From: Pogona vitticeps
Taxonomy: Eukaryota; Chordata; Lepidosauria; Squamata; Agamidae
Reading direction: 5' to 3'
Assembly (NCBI RefSeq): GCF_051106095.1
Contig: NC_135791.1
Span: 6,148,501 to 6,212,500, forward strand
DNA: 64,000 bases
Part shown: positions 44,401-55,047 of the stretch, piece after piece
Numbering within the stretch: the stretch's first letter is position 1
Layout of the letters: each line of letters begins with the position of its first letter
The notes under the pieces: generated by a model
Seen by the model: only the letters and a program-made list of their open reading frames with translations
Databases searched by the model: none
What the model was told of the DNA's origin: nothing
Program-made: the position numbers and the translations under genes

Positions 44401-47400
44401 TGCCCCGCTTGACAATTACCTCATTAGACAAGGAAATCGCTTAACGATGAAGTTTTTGCGATCGCAAAAGCGATCGCAAAACAATATTTTAATAGGGAAA
44501 AATCGCTTCACGATGATCACCTCCCTGCTTCAGGAAACGATTCTTAGCTTAATGACAATCAAAACAGCTGATGTAAAATGGCTCCCTCCTGTGTTTTAGG
44601 ATGGATTCCTCGCTTTACAGGCACAGAAAATGGCCACCCTATGGAGGATCTTCGCTGGACACTGAGGTATTTAGCCCATTGGAACGCATTGAACCAGTTT
44701 TCAATGCATTTCAATGGGCTTTTTTATTTCGCTTGACGAGGATTTCGCTCTTCAGCGATTTTACTGGAACAGATTATCCTCGTCAAGTGAGGCACCACTG
44801 TATACAGTATTTCCTTAGTGGAGGACCGCCAACATTTAGAGGAGCTGAGCTTCCTCCATCTTCCTACCTTTAGAACCAGGAAGATCAGCCCTAACACGGC
44901 TCCAGCTTATTTTATTCAGAGCTCAAAATCAACTCTCAGACCCCCTTCAGTCATTGTCCAGTTTCAGATTCTGGGAGCTATAGTTCCAAAGAAGAATTTT
45001 CCCCCCAGTTTTTCAGGTGCAGACTTTTCTCACGTCCTTCTCCACTACAACGAGATGGACTACACATCCCCATTTACCTGGGCACAGTACTGGGACTTGG
45101 AGACTGCTTGGATGAGCTTGAGGATGGGCTGGGAGAGGGAGATGATGGGTGACACCGCCCGGATGAGCGCCGTAAACTTGCCAGAAGGACTGGAACCTGT
45201 TACAGGGAAAGATGTGATTAAGCCCAGGATGCCAAAGATCTTCCTCCAAAAAAAAAAAAAAAAAAAACCTGGAAAAAAGTTACTTTGGGAAGATAATAAC
45301 GTCTAGATTTTGCCAGTGAGCTGACGCTAGTGAAGAGGATTCTGGGAGTTGTAGTCCAAAAAGGAAAATTTCCCTAACCTCTTCTAAAAATAGACCGCCC
45401 AGCTCTTGTTTTCTAAATCCACAATCCCAGCTAACCAAGGTTGAATTCTGACTTCTTGTTAATACAGTGTATTTTACTTTTTAAAAAAAAATTACTAGAA
45501 ATAGTCGAGGCAGCGGACATGATTCTCCTTTTATCTCACAACAACCCTGTGAGGTAGGTCAGACCGAGGTCACTCAGCGAGTTCCAACGACCAAGTCAGA
45601 ATCTGAACCCAGGTCCCTTAAGTCTCTGTCCAGCATTCTAACTGCTACAGTACTTTATGTAGGAGGGAAAAAAAATGCTTAACTAGGGACTGGGAGTTAA
45701 ATACATGCAAAGGCATCTATTTATAGGTAAAGGTAAAGGTTCCCCTTGACAATTTTTGTCCAGTTGTGTTTGACTCTAGGGGGCGATGCTCATCCCCGTT
45801 TCCAAGCCATAGAACCAGCGTTTTGTCCGAAGACAATCTTCTGTGGTCACATGGCCAGTGCGACTTAGAGACAGAACACTGTTACCTTCCCACCGAGGTG
45901 GTCCCTATTTATCTACTCGCATTTGCATGCTTTCGAACCGCTAGGTTGGCGGGAGCTGGGACAAGCGACGGGCGCTCACTCCGCCGCGTGGATTCGATCT
46001 TACGACTGCTGGTCTTCTGACCCTGCAGCACAGGCTTCTGTGGTTTAGCCCGCAGCGCCACCATGTCCCTATAAAGGCATCTATTTACCCATCTTCTATC
46101 CTTTCTATCTTTGTCTGTCTGTTTTCTTTCTTTCTTTTCTGCATAATTCTGTTGTCGTCAACTCCAATTAGCAGCGGCTCTCCGGAACCTCAGGCAAGCT
46201 TCTTTGCTAGCCTTACCTCGAAATCCCTGCTATATTGTGGGGACTTTTCATCCAACCAGACCCGACCTTGCTCAGCTTCTGAACTCACTGAGTCTGGTGT
46301 GTTCAAGATGGCCTGTGGTAATCCCTGCTCTTTCTTACTCTCAGATTTCTAAGCTCCTTGAGAACAGAGGCCTTTCTGGATTGCCTATATAATACTCCTC
46401 CTTCAGGCTGCATACTCATGGTGTGATGATAATAATCATCCCAACAGCAAAACCCCTCAGGTGAGAGCCAAGAGGGCTACAGCAGGAACAGAGCCGAAAA
46501 TGAATTATCGGCTTGTGTGGATAAATCCTGCCATTTACAAAAGAAAAGCAGTTTTTTTTCTAAGACAACCCCTCAAAAACATTTGAGAATTACCTAAGAG
46601 CAGCCATTTTGAACCTTTTTTTTTTTTTGCCACAGCCAAAAAGACGCACAAAACAAAATAAGTTTAGGTTGAATCGGGATTATATGTTGCATAACAAACC
46701 TTATAAGATGGGGTGTGAAGAATTGTTTCCAGTCTGTGGCCCCCTTCAAATGTGACTAGGGACCCTCAGGGGGTCATAAAGCCCCAGTTGAGCATGTCTG
46801 CCTTAGAACAAGCCCACACCTTGAAAATATAGATCATTTGGGACTGAGGGTGCCCAGTGGCCAGGGAATGCTGAAAGCCCAATTATAGGTGGTGGAATAT
46901 GACGTGGTACCCTGGACAACGGCATAGAAAGCGCCGAAGCAGGAGTACGCCCCACTGCAACATTCTGTTGCAGTTCCCAGATCCGCTTCATTGCCATCTT
47001 GAGAGCATGGAGGTAAGGGATGCAGAACGTTTGGGAAAAGTTACTTTGGGGAAGCACAACGTCCAGTATCCCCCAAACCAACATGTTGGTCGGGGATTCT
47101 GCAGACAGACTGTACCTCAAAAACCGACTTCTGGGGAGAAACCCCAACGCTGAGGAGGAGACAAGGAAAATACTCCCTTACCATGCTGGAGATAGTAGAA
47201 TGGGAAATCACTGAGGTGAGTGGAAAACTCCGGAAGCGTCAGCAACCCTCCTGGAAAGGTGTTCCAGAAGAACCTTGGGCGGGACTCTCGATGAAATATC
47301 CGATCCTTTATTATCTAGTGAAGAGAAAGGAAGTTGTCATCACGAAAGCGTTAACACCTCTGAAGCCGTCAACACCTGAGGAAGGAGGAGGCACCACCTG

Positions 47401-49962
47401 AGCTCTGAGATCAACATCACACACACATACACACCCTCGGTCTCACTCTGAGCCTGCTGTATTGTACAGAAGAAGGGGGGGGAAGCCGGGAAATTCCACC
47501 TCTGACATGTACTCCTTGACAGGAACATGCGTCAGTCCTTTTCATCAACCATTAAGAATATAAAACCAACCAAGAAACAAAAACAACGAGCTTTCAATGA
47601 TAAATCATGCTGTTATTAAGGTCCCATTATTGACTCATATGGCTGATGATGTTGAAGGCCAGGTTCGCTTCTTAGATGGAGATAAATAAATACAGTATTG
47701 CAAGTTGGTTTCAAGCTCTTCCTCAGCTAGCATTTTTGAATTTATGACCTATCTCCTAAAATAGAGAATAGTTGGGCCATCTGACCCCATCCCTCTTTTT
47801 TTTCTGTCTTTTTAAAACTCAAAGAATTTATTTTTGACTAGGGGCGGGAAGACTGCTCAGGAGCATGGCTGGCCTCTAACAGAGTTGCGATTACGAATTT
47901 CGTTAAACCTGCCAGGAACGATTTGGGTTACATGTGTCCCGTTGTTATTCTCTCAGCCTCATTCCTCCCCACCAACACCACATCCCAACATCAATCTGCA
48001 TTTCCAAGAGGTTCACAACGGATGCTGGGAGGACTGCCGAGGGTGAAAACTTTAGATCGTTCTGTAAGTATTGTAAAGATGACTAAGATGCTGGTCAGGC
48101 AGTAAGAACAGGCCTTGACCAAACGCAGGGCGGGCATCATCAGAAGGCAGAAACGCTGTCCTTTGGGTAACTTCAATCACTCACATTTCCGGACTACAAT
48201 CCACAGAATACACACATTTTCTTTTTTTTAATCCTATTTGTGAGAACTTGCAAAATTCGAAGGCACAAGAAAGCAAGACTGATCGTTTATCCCGTCCCTC
48301 ATTTGGAGGCCTGCTCACTCTTGCTTTGTTTCTGCCATCTGATGTTTTTCAACCGGCGGCTGATTTTAATCTGCTCCTGCCTTTCATCTCTGCTTGTTTT
48401 TAGTGATTTTTTAAAAAATTCCGTTTTGATGCAGCTCCCTCCTCTGATGCATTTTTAACATTTTCATTGCAACGTTGACGTTGTCGTCCTCCGCCTCCTT
48501 GGGGGCTAGCTGAGAAAATGACCGGTTGTTTTCTTTAAGCATATAATCGTCAGCTGATGCTGAATATTTGCATGCCTCCTGCATGGGGGCTCCACCGTTC
48601 TCTTAATGGTGGGAAAAACAAGCCACAAAAGAGGTGTTCTTGGGGTTCTCGTCGTTTCCAGTACGGCTTCAGCCATGAAACAATCAAAGGCTGCGTGACC
48701 CTTCTGGGCTTAGCAATAACCATGGCCTTTAGAGACATCACTTCAATATTTCTCTCAGCTTAACTGAAGGCCGATGCATATTGGCATTTATACAGATGGC
48801 ATAAAAACAGGAACGGCAACAGTCACTAGGGATGGACATGTATAGAGAAGCCTATCAAAGACAATTTATTATTTTAAAAAAATGAACTGGAATATGTTTA
48901 GAGGAGGGCAACAAGGGGGTGGGAACCAAGCCCGATGAGCAAAGACTGAAAAAACTGGGCATGTTTAGCTTTGAGAAAAGAAGGTGGACTTTTCAAATAC
49001 AGTGGTGCCTCGCTTAACGAGCGCACCGTACAATGACAAAATCGCATAGCGATCCCTTTTTTGGGATCGCTAATGCGATCACTCAACGTTGTTTAGATAG
49101 GGCGAAACTCGCTTTGCGAAGATCGGCAAGCGTTTCGCTTACCGATCTTCGCAAAACGAAGCCCCGACGATCAGCTGTTAGGCGGAAGCCCCGAAATGGC
49201 CGCGCGCAGGGTTTTCGCACCCTCCCCTCGCTTAACGAGGGCGCGAAAATGGCTGCCGGCCATAGGAAGCATCGCTGAACGGTGAGTATTCGGCCCATTT
49301 GAAACACATTAAACGATGTTTAATGTGTTCCAATGTGTTTTTTTGATCCGTTCAGCGATGTTTCGCTATAGCGAAGGTTAATCCGGAATGGATTAACCTT
49401 GCTATGCGAGGCACCACTGTACTTGAAAAGTAGTCCTACAGAGAAGGGGCAGGATCTGTTCTTGATTATCCCAAAGTGCAAGACATGTAATAATGGGTTT
49501 CAGCTTTAGGAATTAGGCTGAATATCAGGGGGAAAAACTCCTAACTGTTAGAGCAGTACGACAATGGAACCTATAACCTTGGGAGATGGTGAGGTCTTCA
49601 GCATTGGAGGCATTCAAGAGAATTGGACCGCTATTTGTCAGATCTGCTTCGATTTGGGGATTCCTGCTTTGGGCAAGGGGGCTGGACCTCCGTGGCTTTA
49701 TAGGCCCCTTCCAACTCCATGATTCTATGGTTTGATGAGGCTGTGCTGGCAAACAGGACTAGGCATGTAAAGAATGCTAGCTACATTCTTCGTTATGGTC
49801 TGTTTCGACGCCCTCTCGGAGGAGGACGCTTGACGAGCAAGCTGCAGACTCTGACACAGCTCCCTTGCAGGTGAGAAACCTTTTTTTGAATCAAGATCTC
49901 CCCAATTTGTGCAAATTGTCTCTGTACAAAACGGGTGTCTTTTCCCCTGAGAAACAAAGCAT

Positions 49963-49999
<37 letters not shown>

Positions 50000-52900
50000 A
50001 CAGAGATGCTGCCTAATGGTTTTTAAAAAAAAGACATGTGATCATTAAAAGCCCACTAACGAATCCTCCGCCGCCATCACACTGCACAATCTCTGTGTTC
50101 TACGTTAGAGCATTATTTACATTATATCCGATTTGTCTAACTGATTTAATGTGGTTCGTTCAACTGTTCGTGTTAACAGAGAACATCTTTTTTTTCCTTT
50201 TCCCTCCTGATTCCACAGTTCACAAAAACAGAAGTGTTTGTAATTCCTCCCTGAGGGACACCTAGTATCTTTGCCTCCATCTCTCGGGCCTCCCCTTACA
50301 ACAATAATCCCACTGGAAAACACTAGGAATTAGTCACAATAAGACGGACTCACCAATTGCTTTTTTTTAAAAAAACATCCTGCCCTTCTTCCAAAATGCT
50401 TAAGGTGCCTCACAAGGTTCTCGGCCAACCCCTCGTTCTACCCTCACTACAACCCTGCGAGATCTGGCTCTGAGGGTGGGGTGGATGTGGGAGCATCCAA
50501 AGCCTATACCTTGAAAACAGGGTAGCCAGACGCAAAAAAAGAGGGCGGGGCTCCTCTGCTTTAGGACAGCTGTATCCAGATACAGTGGAGCACCGCATAG
50601 CGACGTTAATCCGTTCCGGATTAATCGTTGCTATGCAAAAATATCGCTAAATGGATCAAAAAACCCCATAGGAACGCATTAAACTTCATTTAATGCGTTC
50701 CTATGGGGCCCAAACTCACTGTTCAGCGAAGTTCCTCCATAGTGCCGCCATTTTCGCGCCCTCGGTAAGCGAGGGCAGGGCGCGAAAATGGTTGCGGCTG
50801 TCATTTTGGGCATCCGGTGGCCATTTTTGAACCGCCGATCAGCTGTTTAAAAAAACATTGCAATGCGAAGATGGGTAAGCAAAATGCTTACCCATCATCG
50901 CAATGCGATGTTTTGCCATTGAAAACATCGCAATGCGATCGCATTAGCGATCTCAAAAAAGAGATCGCTATGTGGATTCGTCCCTTAAACGGTGTGCTCG
51001 TTAAGCGAGGCACCACTGTATAGAAGTACTGAAGGCAGAGGAGCCCTGACCAGTTTTGCCTATGGCCACCCTACCTAAAAAGCTTTGCTGAAAATCATCA
51101 TCATCATCCTGCACCAGCAAAAAGTCAATTCTGAGTTACGGTGACCCTTTTCTGGTAGAGATTACTGCGAAGTGGTTTCCCAGTTCCTTCCTCTTCTGGG
51201 GTGCCCTGGGACTGTGCAGCTTGCCCAAGGTCACCCAGGCTGGCTCAACTCGCCAGAGACACACTGGGGCAGCCTTTTTATTGTTCAACCAGTTGGCAAC
51301 TTGGTAGAAGCTGCGGGTCTTTCAGAGAAAAGAGCTGCCGCCCAGACCATTCTGAGCTTACCTCGAGGGTTGTCTGGACAATCTTCTCCACCGAGGAGAA
51401 ATACGCTTCCCAAAGGAACTGGGTTTGCTGCTGGAAGGCCAGGATCTTGTCACTGTGGAGACGTCGGACGGTAGATGGAATCTGCGAGGAGGTGGGCAGG
51501 ATGATGAGAAAAACAGAATGATTTATAGCCCAGGGAGACACAAAGCCATCTGGACTCTCCAGGAACTGGCTGGGGCGTTTTCAGATGACAGATAATGATT
51601 TTCAGCCAGGAAGCCAAGCATGTAATAGAGGTATTTCCCAAAACAGGTGTGGGTGAGAGCAGAGGATCACGTGTGCCCCATTTCCACCCTGCTGGGATGG
51701 ATCTGACCCTTTTCAAGAACAGCCTTCTAGTCACTCCTCATCTGGAAGTGAAAGAAATGTTCAGCCTTCTAAAGTGGAGAAGGGAGAATTGTTTTTTTCA
51801 AACAGAGTCATTTCTCTCCCCACCTCCTGCGATGTGTCGTCTCGGGAGTGGGGTCGTTCGTGCCTTAGCCTAAAATATGTATCGGCCTCTCTGTTCCACA
51901 CTGATCCACAGCTGATTTATTTGCCTGTCTCTAACATTTGATATGCTGCGATTAACAAAGAACTGCTGTTCTGCACAGTAAACCCTACCTTCAAGGTTCT
52001 CCGTACAATTCCGTAATAGCAATCAGTAAAACTGTCTTTTACCTTTTGTTACTCCCTCACGGAAACCATGAAGGACAGCATGGAATCTCGCGTCCCAAGA
52101 TTTTAGACAGGACTGTGGCAACACCTTTAGGAACGCACCCTCTTTTAAACCAATGCTCAGCTGGAAGAGGAGACCTGCTTTTGAGTCTCCCAAGGTTTGA
52201 GGGAAGCCATCAAGGCTACAGAGCCGAGAAGCAGAACAATATTACCCTCGGCTCTCATTTAGCTGACAATGACTGCATCTCTCTATCTCCGCTACTTTCA
52301 TCCCAACTGACTATAATTTAAAAAAAAAACACCTCAGCTTGTCCCTCTCCTTTCCTCTCCTCATCCTTTTTTTCCTTGTACAAAAAAAAGAAGGAATTTT
52401 TCAATGCTCTGTATGAATTGCCCAGAGAGTTTCAGCGGTGAGGCAGTTTAGAGTTAGAAAGTTTAAAAGCAAATAAAGTGTGCACATTAAATATTTAGGT
52501 AAACAAAAAAAACCAAAAAATGGCACATGCAACTAACTCTTATTCCTTGCCTCCCTTTCAGACACAACACGCTACGGAGCATCTGTTTATCTCAACATGC
52601 TTATGCCTCTTACGCTCTGTGCAAGAAAAGGGCACGCCAGTACAGAAGGCTAGTTAGTATACCAAAGTACCATCCCGTGCCACTTTGGCTGGACTCTGGC
52701 CTGCCCTCATCAACACAACGCCACCATTGTTACCTGAAGAAGGAGCCTCTCGTCCCCAACGATGGCTGATTTACTCCAATCAATCACTTCTGAAAACGGC
52801 AGCTCCCAGCCGTTGCTGAGCAGCACCGGGATGCAGGCCGCCTGGATCAATGAGAGGCAAATAGCAAAGGTCAGAGATGATGCCGGAAAGGCATACGCAC

Positions 52901-54030
52901 ACAGCCTGGCCATCAACAGCATGAACCCAACGTGCCTTTCCCCTTCACATTGTGATCCGTGGGGCTTCCTCCTAGAGGAAAGTTACTCTTTCCAACGCTT
53001 ACTCCCAGAATCCCTCAACCAGCTTGGCCGGTGAAAAGTCATGAGAAATGCCGAGGCGACGTTTGTTTCGATTTCTTTTGCAAAGAAGGTCACAGGAAGA
53101 GATGCTATGCGATATAGAAATTAGAGTATTTGACTGGAATGAGGGAGATCCAGATTCAAAGTCCCTTTTGAGGCTTTGAAGCTGCCTCTCCTACCTCGCA
53201 GGAGTAGGGTAAGAATTTTTTTTTTAAGTGTGTGAGAGAAAAGAGCCATAAATATTTGGAGGTAGGGTGCAATCGAAATACAACTAATAAATAAAACCAT
53301 TCAAACAGTTTGACATTCGCAATTGTTTAAAATACATATTGGTTTTACATGAAGTGGACATCACCAGCACCACACTGCTGCAAATATTCCAGGGGTAAGA
53401 AATTGTTGTTTATTTATCCCACAGCAAAATCTTGAACAGGAAAATAGCTATAGAAAAGAGGACAGGGCTTTTGTTAAGAGGTCTATGGGAGACAGAATTT
53501 CTGCAAGTATTAGTGCCATGGAATTTAGGTCCAGAATAGAGATGGGGACAAACCACTGATCTGGCGGTTCCTTTCTCAGCTAAACAGGTATTTGGCGGTT
53601 GTCAGCCCCGCCTCCTCTAGCAGGTGCCCACTCAAAGGCAGCACACAGAGGAGGCAGGGCAGGGAACCGGAGAACACTTGTTCGGCTGAGAAATTAACTG
53701 GCACAAACCACTGCCCATCTCTCGTCCAAAATTTTTCTGGATATGTTGGTAGTCTGTCAGCACAACTGGAAAGCAGGTTGGCCACAGATATCATACAACA
53801 TACATGCCTATATGAAAATATAGGTTTCTGGGGATGAAGCACACCTCCCCTCCCCAATACACAAAGATCTTCAACCTAACTTTTACGGCATGCTGGTTCT
53901 TGTCTTTGATGTAACCAAAGACACTTCCTGCTGTACCTGTAAGGCTTCTAGGAACCTGAAGGACCCCAAACGCCTGCCTCGGGGAATAATACAAAAGGTG
54001 GAGTTGTGCAAAAGTTCTTGGTAATCAAAC
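32219..54030 (-). CDS. EXTL1: Exostosin-like glycosyltransferase 1, exons 2-11 (5' end beyond window)
   Basis: EXTL1 is a Golgi/ER type II membrane glycosyltransferase that adds alpha-1,4-GlcNAc during heparan-sulfate chain growth. Minus-strand exons: 54030-53937, 52841-52734, 51481-51362, 47314-47182, 45196-45078, 40299-40204, 39586-39500, 36755-36595, 35223-35052, 32407-32219. All junctions are GT-AG and phases agree, giving 1279 nt (425 codons and stop). Exon lengths (94, 108, 120, 133, 119, 96, 87, 161, 172 and 189 nt to the stop) match EXT1 as I recall it. Exons 2-5 complete the GT47 exostosin domain ([27 protein letters not shown]); exons 6-11 form the GT64 domain and end FKDQVS-like, YRHLERD. 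EXT1 itself is nearly invariant in vertebrates, and this protein differs at many sites; with the SLC30A2 neighbour, EXTL1 fits best. The large exon 1 (cytosolic tail, membrane anchor, most of GT47) is not in the window. The GT64 metal motif reads DEH, not DED. Confidence 0.92.
32511..32762. mobile_element. Palindromic element, 'gtataagacg' family (copy 3)
   Basis: ccgtatttttccgtgtcgaa to cttatacacggaaaaatgca, flanked by TA at 32509-32510 and 32763-32764, in EXTL1 intron 10 just upstream of exon 11. Same orientation as the copy at 8480. Confidence 0.75.
32763..34290 (-). other. EXTL1 intron 10, middle
   Basis: No exon. A LINE/SINE-like tail (gagctgccttgcatcccctc) is at about 33600-33660. Otherwise unnamed DNA. 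Confidence 0.4.
34291..34363 (+). repeat. Dispersed repeat shared with 30596
   Basis: caggtttctcagaagttgga, tggcatcaacgg and ggccaggttacctagcaacc recur at 30598-30676. The palindromic element at 34364 begins at its end. Confidence 0.55.
34364..34798. mobile_element. Palindromic TA-flanked element, 'gacgatt' type
   Basis: cagtcgtgccccgctggacg to cgtcaagcgaggtaccactg, TA on both sides. Internal words are gacgatt, gacgatg and gatcgcttttgcgatc. It is in EXTL1 intron 10. A run of 'aaaatggcc' blocks in the centre is shared with the copy at 44395. Confidence 0.8.
35052..35223 (-). CDS. EXTL1: EXTL1 exon 10
   Basis: Acceptor tccgcag, donor gtaact. Encodes [40 protein letters not shown] and [17 protein letters not shown]. 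Confidence 0.97.
35745..35875 (-). mobile_element. BovB/RTE tail fragment
   Basis: gttgttgttgtttagtcatt and gtgaccccatggaccagagc mark the BovB-type tail in EXTL1 intron 9. Confidence 0.7.
36230..36355 (+). mobile_element. LINE tail ending in (AATA)n
   Basis: tagaggggcggggtaaaaaa and aataaataaataaata give the usual 'gcggtataaat...' tail of L2/CR1-clade LINEs. Short and truncated. Confidence 0.45.
36595..36755 (-). CDS. EXTL1: EXTL1 exon 9
   Basis: Acceptor actctccag, donor gtagcc. Encodes [20 protein letters not shown] and [20 protein letters not shown], then [13 protein letters not shown]. Confidence 0.97.
36756..39499 (-). other. EXTL1 intron 8
   Basis: Mostly unnamed DNA. 38270-38400 encodes [16 protein letters not shown] on the + strand, a scrap of the L2/CR1-clade reverse transcriptase. 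The 165-codon minus frame at 37688-38185 has no recognisable content. Confidence 0.45.
39500..39586 (-). CDS. EXTL1: EXTL1 exon 8
   Basis: Acceptor cgattaag, donor gtgagg. Encodes [20 protein letters not shown] and EHTSLSTSE. This carries the GT64 DxD-type metal motif position, which reads Asp-Glu-His. Confidence 0.95.
40204..40299 (-). CDS. EXTL1: EXTL1 exon 7
   Basis: Acceptor tttaatacag, donor gtgagc. Encodes [20 protein letters not shown] and [12 protein letters not shown]. The intron before it ends in an exceptional pyrimidine tract (see 40318-40558). Confidence 0.95.
40318..40558. repeat. Purine-rich minisatellite (pyrimidine-rich on the gene strand)
   Basis: A GGAAGGGA-type array with a repeat period of about 83 bp, ending in (GA)n. 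On the EXTL1 strand it forms an all-pyrimidine-like tract directly upstream of the exon 7 acceptor, without any AG. Confidence 0.85.
41145..41775 (-). mobile_element. CR1-type LINE 3' end split by another LINE tail
   Basis: CR1 text at 41145-41276 (aagttggaaggggcccagta, gaatgcctccagtgttggag) resumes at about 41538-41775 (ctcaccacctcccgaaatca, tgggatgatcaagaacggat). The insert between reads aagacgaacttgaagacatg ... aaaccgcccagagcagaccc ... taaataaatgaataaa, an L2/CR1-clade tail in the + orientation. Confidence 0.65.
42150..42421 (-). mobile_element. Palindromic element, 'aaataaggc/cttattttc' family
   Basis: The right end cttattttcggggaaacacg and the internal repeats ctgaaaataagccctaatg, ccccaaaaataagccct match a palindromic DNA-element family I know from reptiles. 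The left boundary is approximate. In EXTL1 intron 6. Confidence 0.6.
43223..43504 (-). other. GC-rich island with an open frame inside EXTL1 intron 6
   Basis: CpG-dense block with a 93-codon minus frame (landmarks [40 protein letters not shown]) that meets a good donor (gtaatt at 43235). It has no similarity to exostosins that I can see. It could be an alternative exon, a regulatory island or chance. Confidence 0.25.
44030..44155 (-). mobile_element. Degenerate copy of the short hAT-like hairpin
   Basis: agatggttcttggagtgcac, aaatcctggccagctcagcc and aggcttctgggaattggc align with the hairpin at 55048-55183; the ends are worn. Confidence 0.5.
44395..44800. mobile_element. Palindromic TA-flanked element, 'gacgatt' type
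   Basis: cagtggtgccccgcttgaca to cgtcaagtgaggcaccactg, TA on both sides. Close relative of 34364: both carry ggatggattcctcgct and aatggccacc blocks. EXTL1 intron 6. Confidence 0.8.
45078..45196 (-). CDS. EXTL1: EXTL1 exon 6
   Basis: Acceptor tgtaacag, donor gtaaat. Encodes [20 protein letters not shown] and [19 protein letters not shown], the start of the GT64 domain. Confidence 0.96.
45725..46068 (-). mobile_element. Sauria-type tRNA-derived SINE, minus orientation
   Basis: aggtaaaggtaaaggttccc begins the reversed 3' tail; the head end reads ctgtggtttagcccgcagcg ccacc. About full length, in EXTL1 intron 5. Confidence 0.7.
47182..47314 (-). CDS. EXTL1: EXTL1 exon 5
   Basis: The acceptor is ttcactag (a TAG acceptor), the donor gtaagg. 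Encodes [20 protein letters not shown], then [20 protein letters not shown] and YLQHG. It is the most diverged exon but matches EXT1 length and the landmark PGGL..LP.(Y/F)S..L.DFP(Y/F)Y. Confidence 0.9.
48838..49730 (+). mobile_element. CR1-type LINE 3' end split by a palindromic element
   Basis: gaatatgtttagaggagggc and actgggcatgtttagctttg, then after the insert gggcaggatctgttcttgat, actgttagagcagtacgaca and ataggccccttccaactcca. It is the longest CR1 piece here, in + orientation. The TA-flanked element at 49000-49419 sits in it. Confidence 0.75.
49000..49419. mobile_element. Palindromic TA-flanked element, 'cttaacgag/agcgat' type
   Basis: cagtggtgcctcgcttaacg to gctatgcgaggcaccactg, TA at 48998-48999 and 49420-49421. 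The centre holds a near-perfect hairpin (ctttgcgaagatcggcaagc / gcttaccgatcttcgcaaaa). Confidence 0.85.
49967..49998. repeat. (GA)n microsatellite
   Basis: About 16 GA units in EXTL1 intron 4. Confidence 0.9.
50583..51018. mobile_element. Palindromic TA-flanked element, 'agcgatc' type
   Basis: cagtggagcaccgcatagcg to gttaagcgaggcaccactg, TA on both sides. It carries long internal hairpins (ggaacgcattaaacttcatt / aatgcgttcc; gatgggtaagcaaaatgctt). 344 bp from EXTL1 exon 4. Confidence 0.85.
51085..51272 (-). mobile_element. tRNA-derived SINE body, minus orientation
   Basis: caattctgagttacggtgac, ggactgtgcagcttgcccaa and aggctggctcaactc match the SINE body at 27826; the tRNA-like head is missing. 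It ends about 90 bp from EXTL1 exon 4. Confidence 0.6.
51362..51481 (-). CDS. EXTL1: EXTL1 exon 4
   Basis: Acceptor ctcgcag, donor gtaagc. Encodes [20 protein letters not shown] and [20 protein letters not shown]. Confidence 0.96.
52734..52841 (-). CDS. EXTL1: EXTL1 exon 3
   Basis: Acceptor gatccag, donor gtaaca. Encodes [20 protein letters not shown] and [16 protein letters not shown]. Confidence 0.96.
53539..53722. mobile_element. Palindromic repeat with 'gagatggg' ends
   Basis: gagatggggacaaaccactg at the left pairs with cacaaaccactgcccatctc at the right. Related words (gggcacaaaccgccatttgt) occur at 15295. Family known to me only as short reptile hairpin repeats. In EXTL1 intron 2. Confidence 0.5.
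53937..54030 (-). CDS. EXTL1: EXTL1 exon 2
   Basis: Acceptor cttcccag, donor gtacag. Encodes [20 protein letters not shown] and [11 protein letters not shown], the nucleotide-sugar-binding signature of the GT47 exostosin domain. Confidence 0.95.
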
Positions 54031-55047
54031 CTGGGAAGAAAAAAGATATTTAATTTTAGAATACAGTTAAGCCACTTCACGCTCTCGCCCTTCTCTCCCA
54101 GAGCAGAAATTATTATTATTTATTTGCACAGACCATTCTGGAGTAAATGGGTCCACACGGATCCATTAAGAATAGGATGAAACAAAGCAAAGATTTTGGG
54201 GACAACATGTTGTGATTGTGAGCTCCAGGGCGGGTGTGTGTGTGTGTGCAAAAGGCAGCCTGGGGAGCACCACACAGCCCCTATGGCTCTTTCAAAGAGC
54301 CCTCTACCACCTAGAAAGACAAAGCCTCCCATATGAAAAAGCCTATTCCTCCAGCAAAAAGAGAGTTGAATTGCATCAGTACCAACGCACCTTTATAACG
54401 GGTCACAGCACTGTTTAACACACACAAAAATCAACCATTTTTCAAAACTGAACATAATCTAGCTATGCTGGCTGGGGGATTCTTGGAGGTGCAGTTTATA
54501 AAAAAGCAATGTTTTCCCACGTCTGCCTCTTCTCTACTGCTTGGCTGTTAGTCTCTGTATATTGTGTGCATGAATCTGGGGACAAGGCTCCCATGCTTTG
54601 GATTCCAAACAGCCTTGATCCAACCTCGGTTTGGAATGATTGGGTATAACGGGCTGTCCGTCTGAATCTGGGTTGGTTCCCTCATGAGATTCCGTGGGAG
54701 GCACCTGTGTCTTGCCACCTGCCTAGAAATAAGATTCAGCTGCCAGTCTGGTCCCCTTTTGTTCACGGGGAAAGCACGATCTGGGAGGGATGTGGGCAAG
54801 TCTTCGGAAGCAAGCCTCGAGTCCTTTTGCCCCGGTTCTCCCAAAGGCTTGGGATTCAGGACTCAGACTGTGCATGCCCTGCTCAGCAGAGACTGGCAGA
54901 CGCCATGGGGCAAAAGGCCAGCTTCCTTCCCCCCAGAGTCCCCCTCCCACGCCTCTGCCCAGGCACTGGGCTATCAGCTGGGTGGCGCGGCTGATAGTCT
55001 GCCTCTAAGGATAGCAATGGGGCAACAGGGAGCCCCATCGTTTAGGG

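Noticed and set aside
46801-47147. Minus frame as a candidate EXTL1 exon 5
   Set aside because: No exostosin landmarks; the true exon is at 47182-47314, where length, phases and splice sites all fit.
32219-54030. EXT1 instead of EXTL1
   Set aside because: Exon lengths fit EXT1, but the protein differs at many positions where EXT1 is nearly invariant among vertebrates, and the neighbour SLC30A2 fits the EXTL1 locus.
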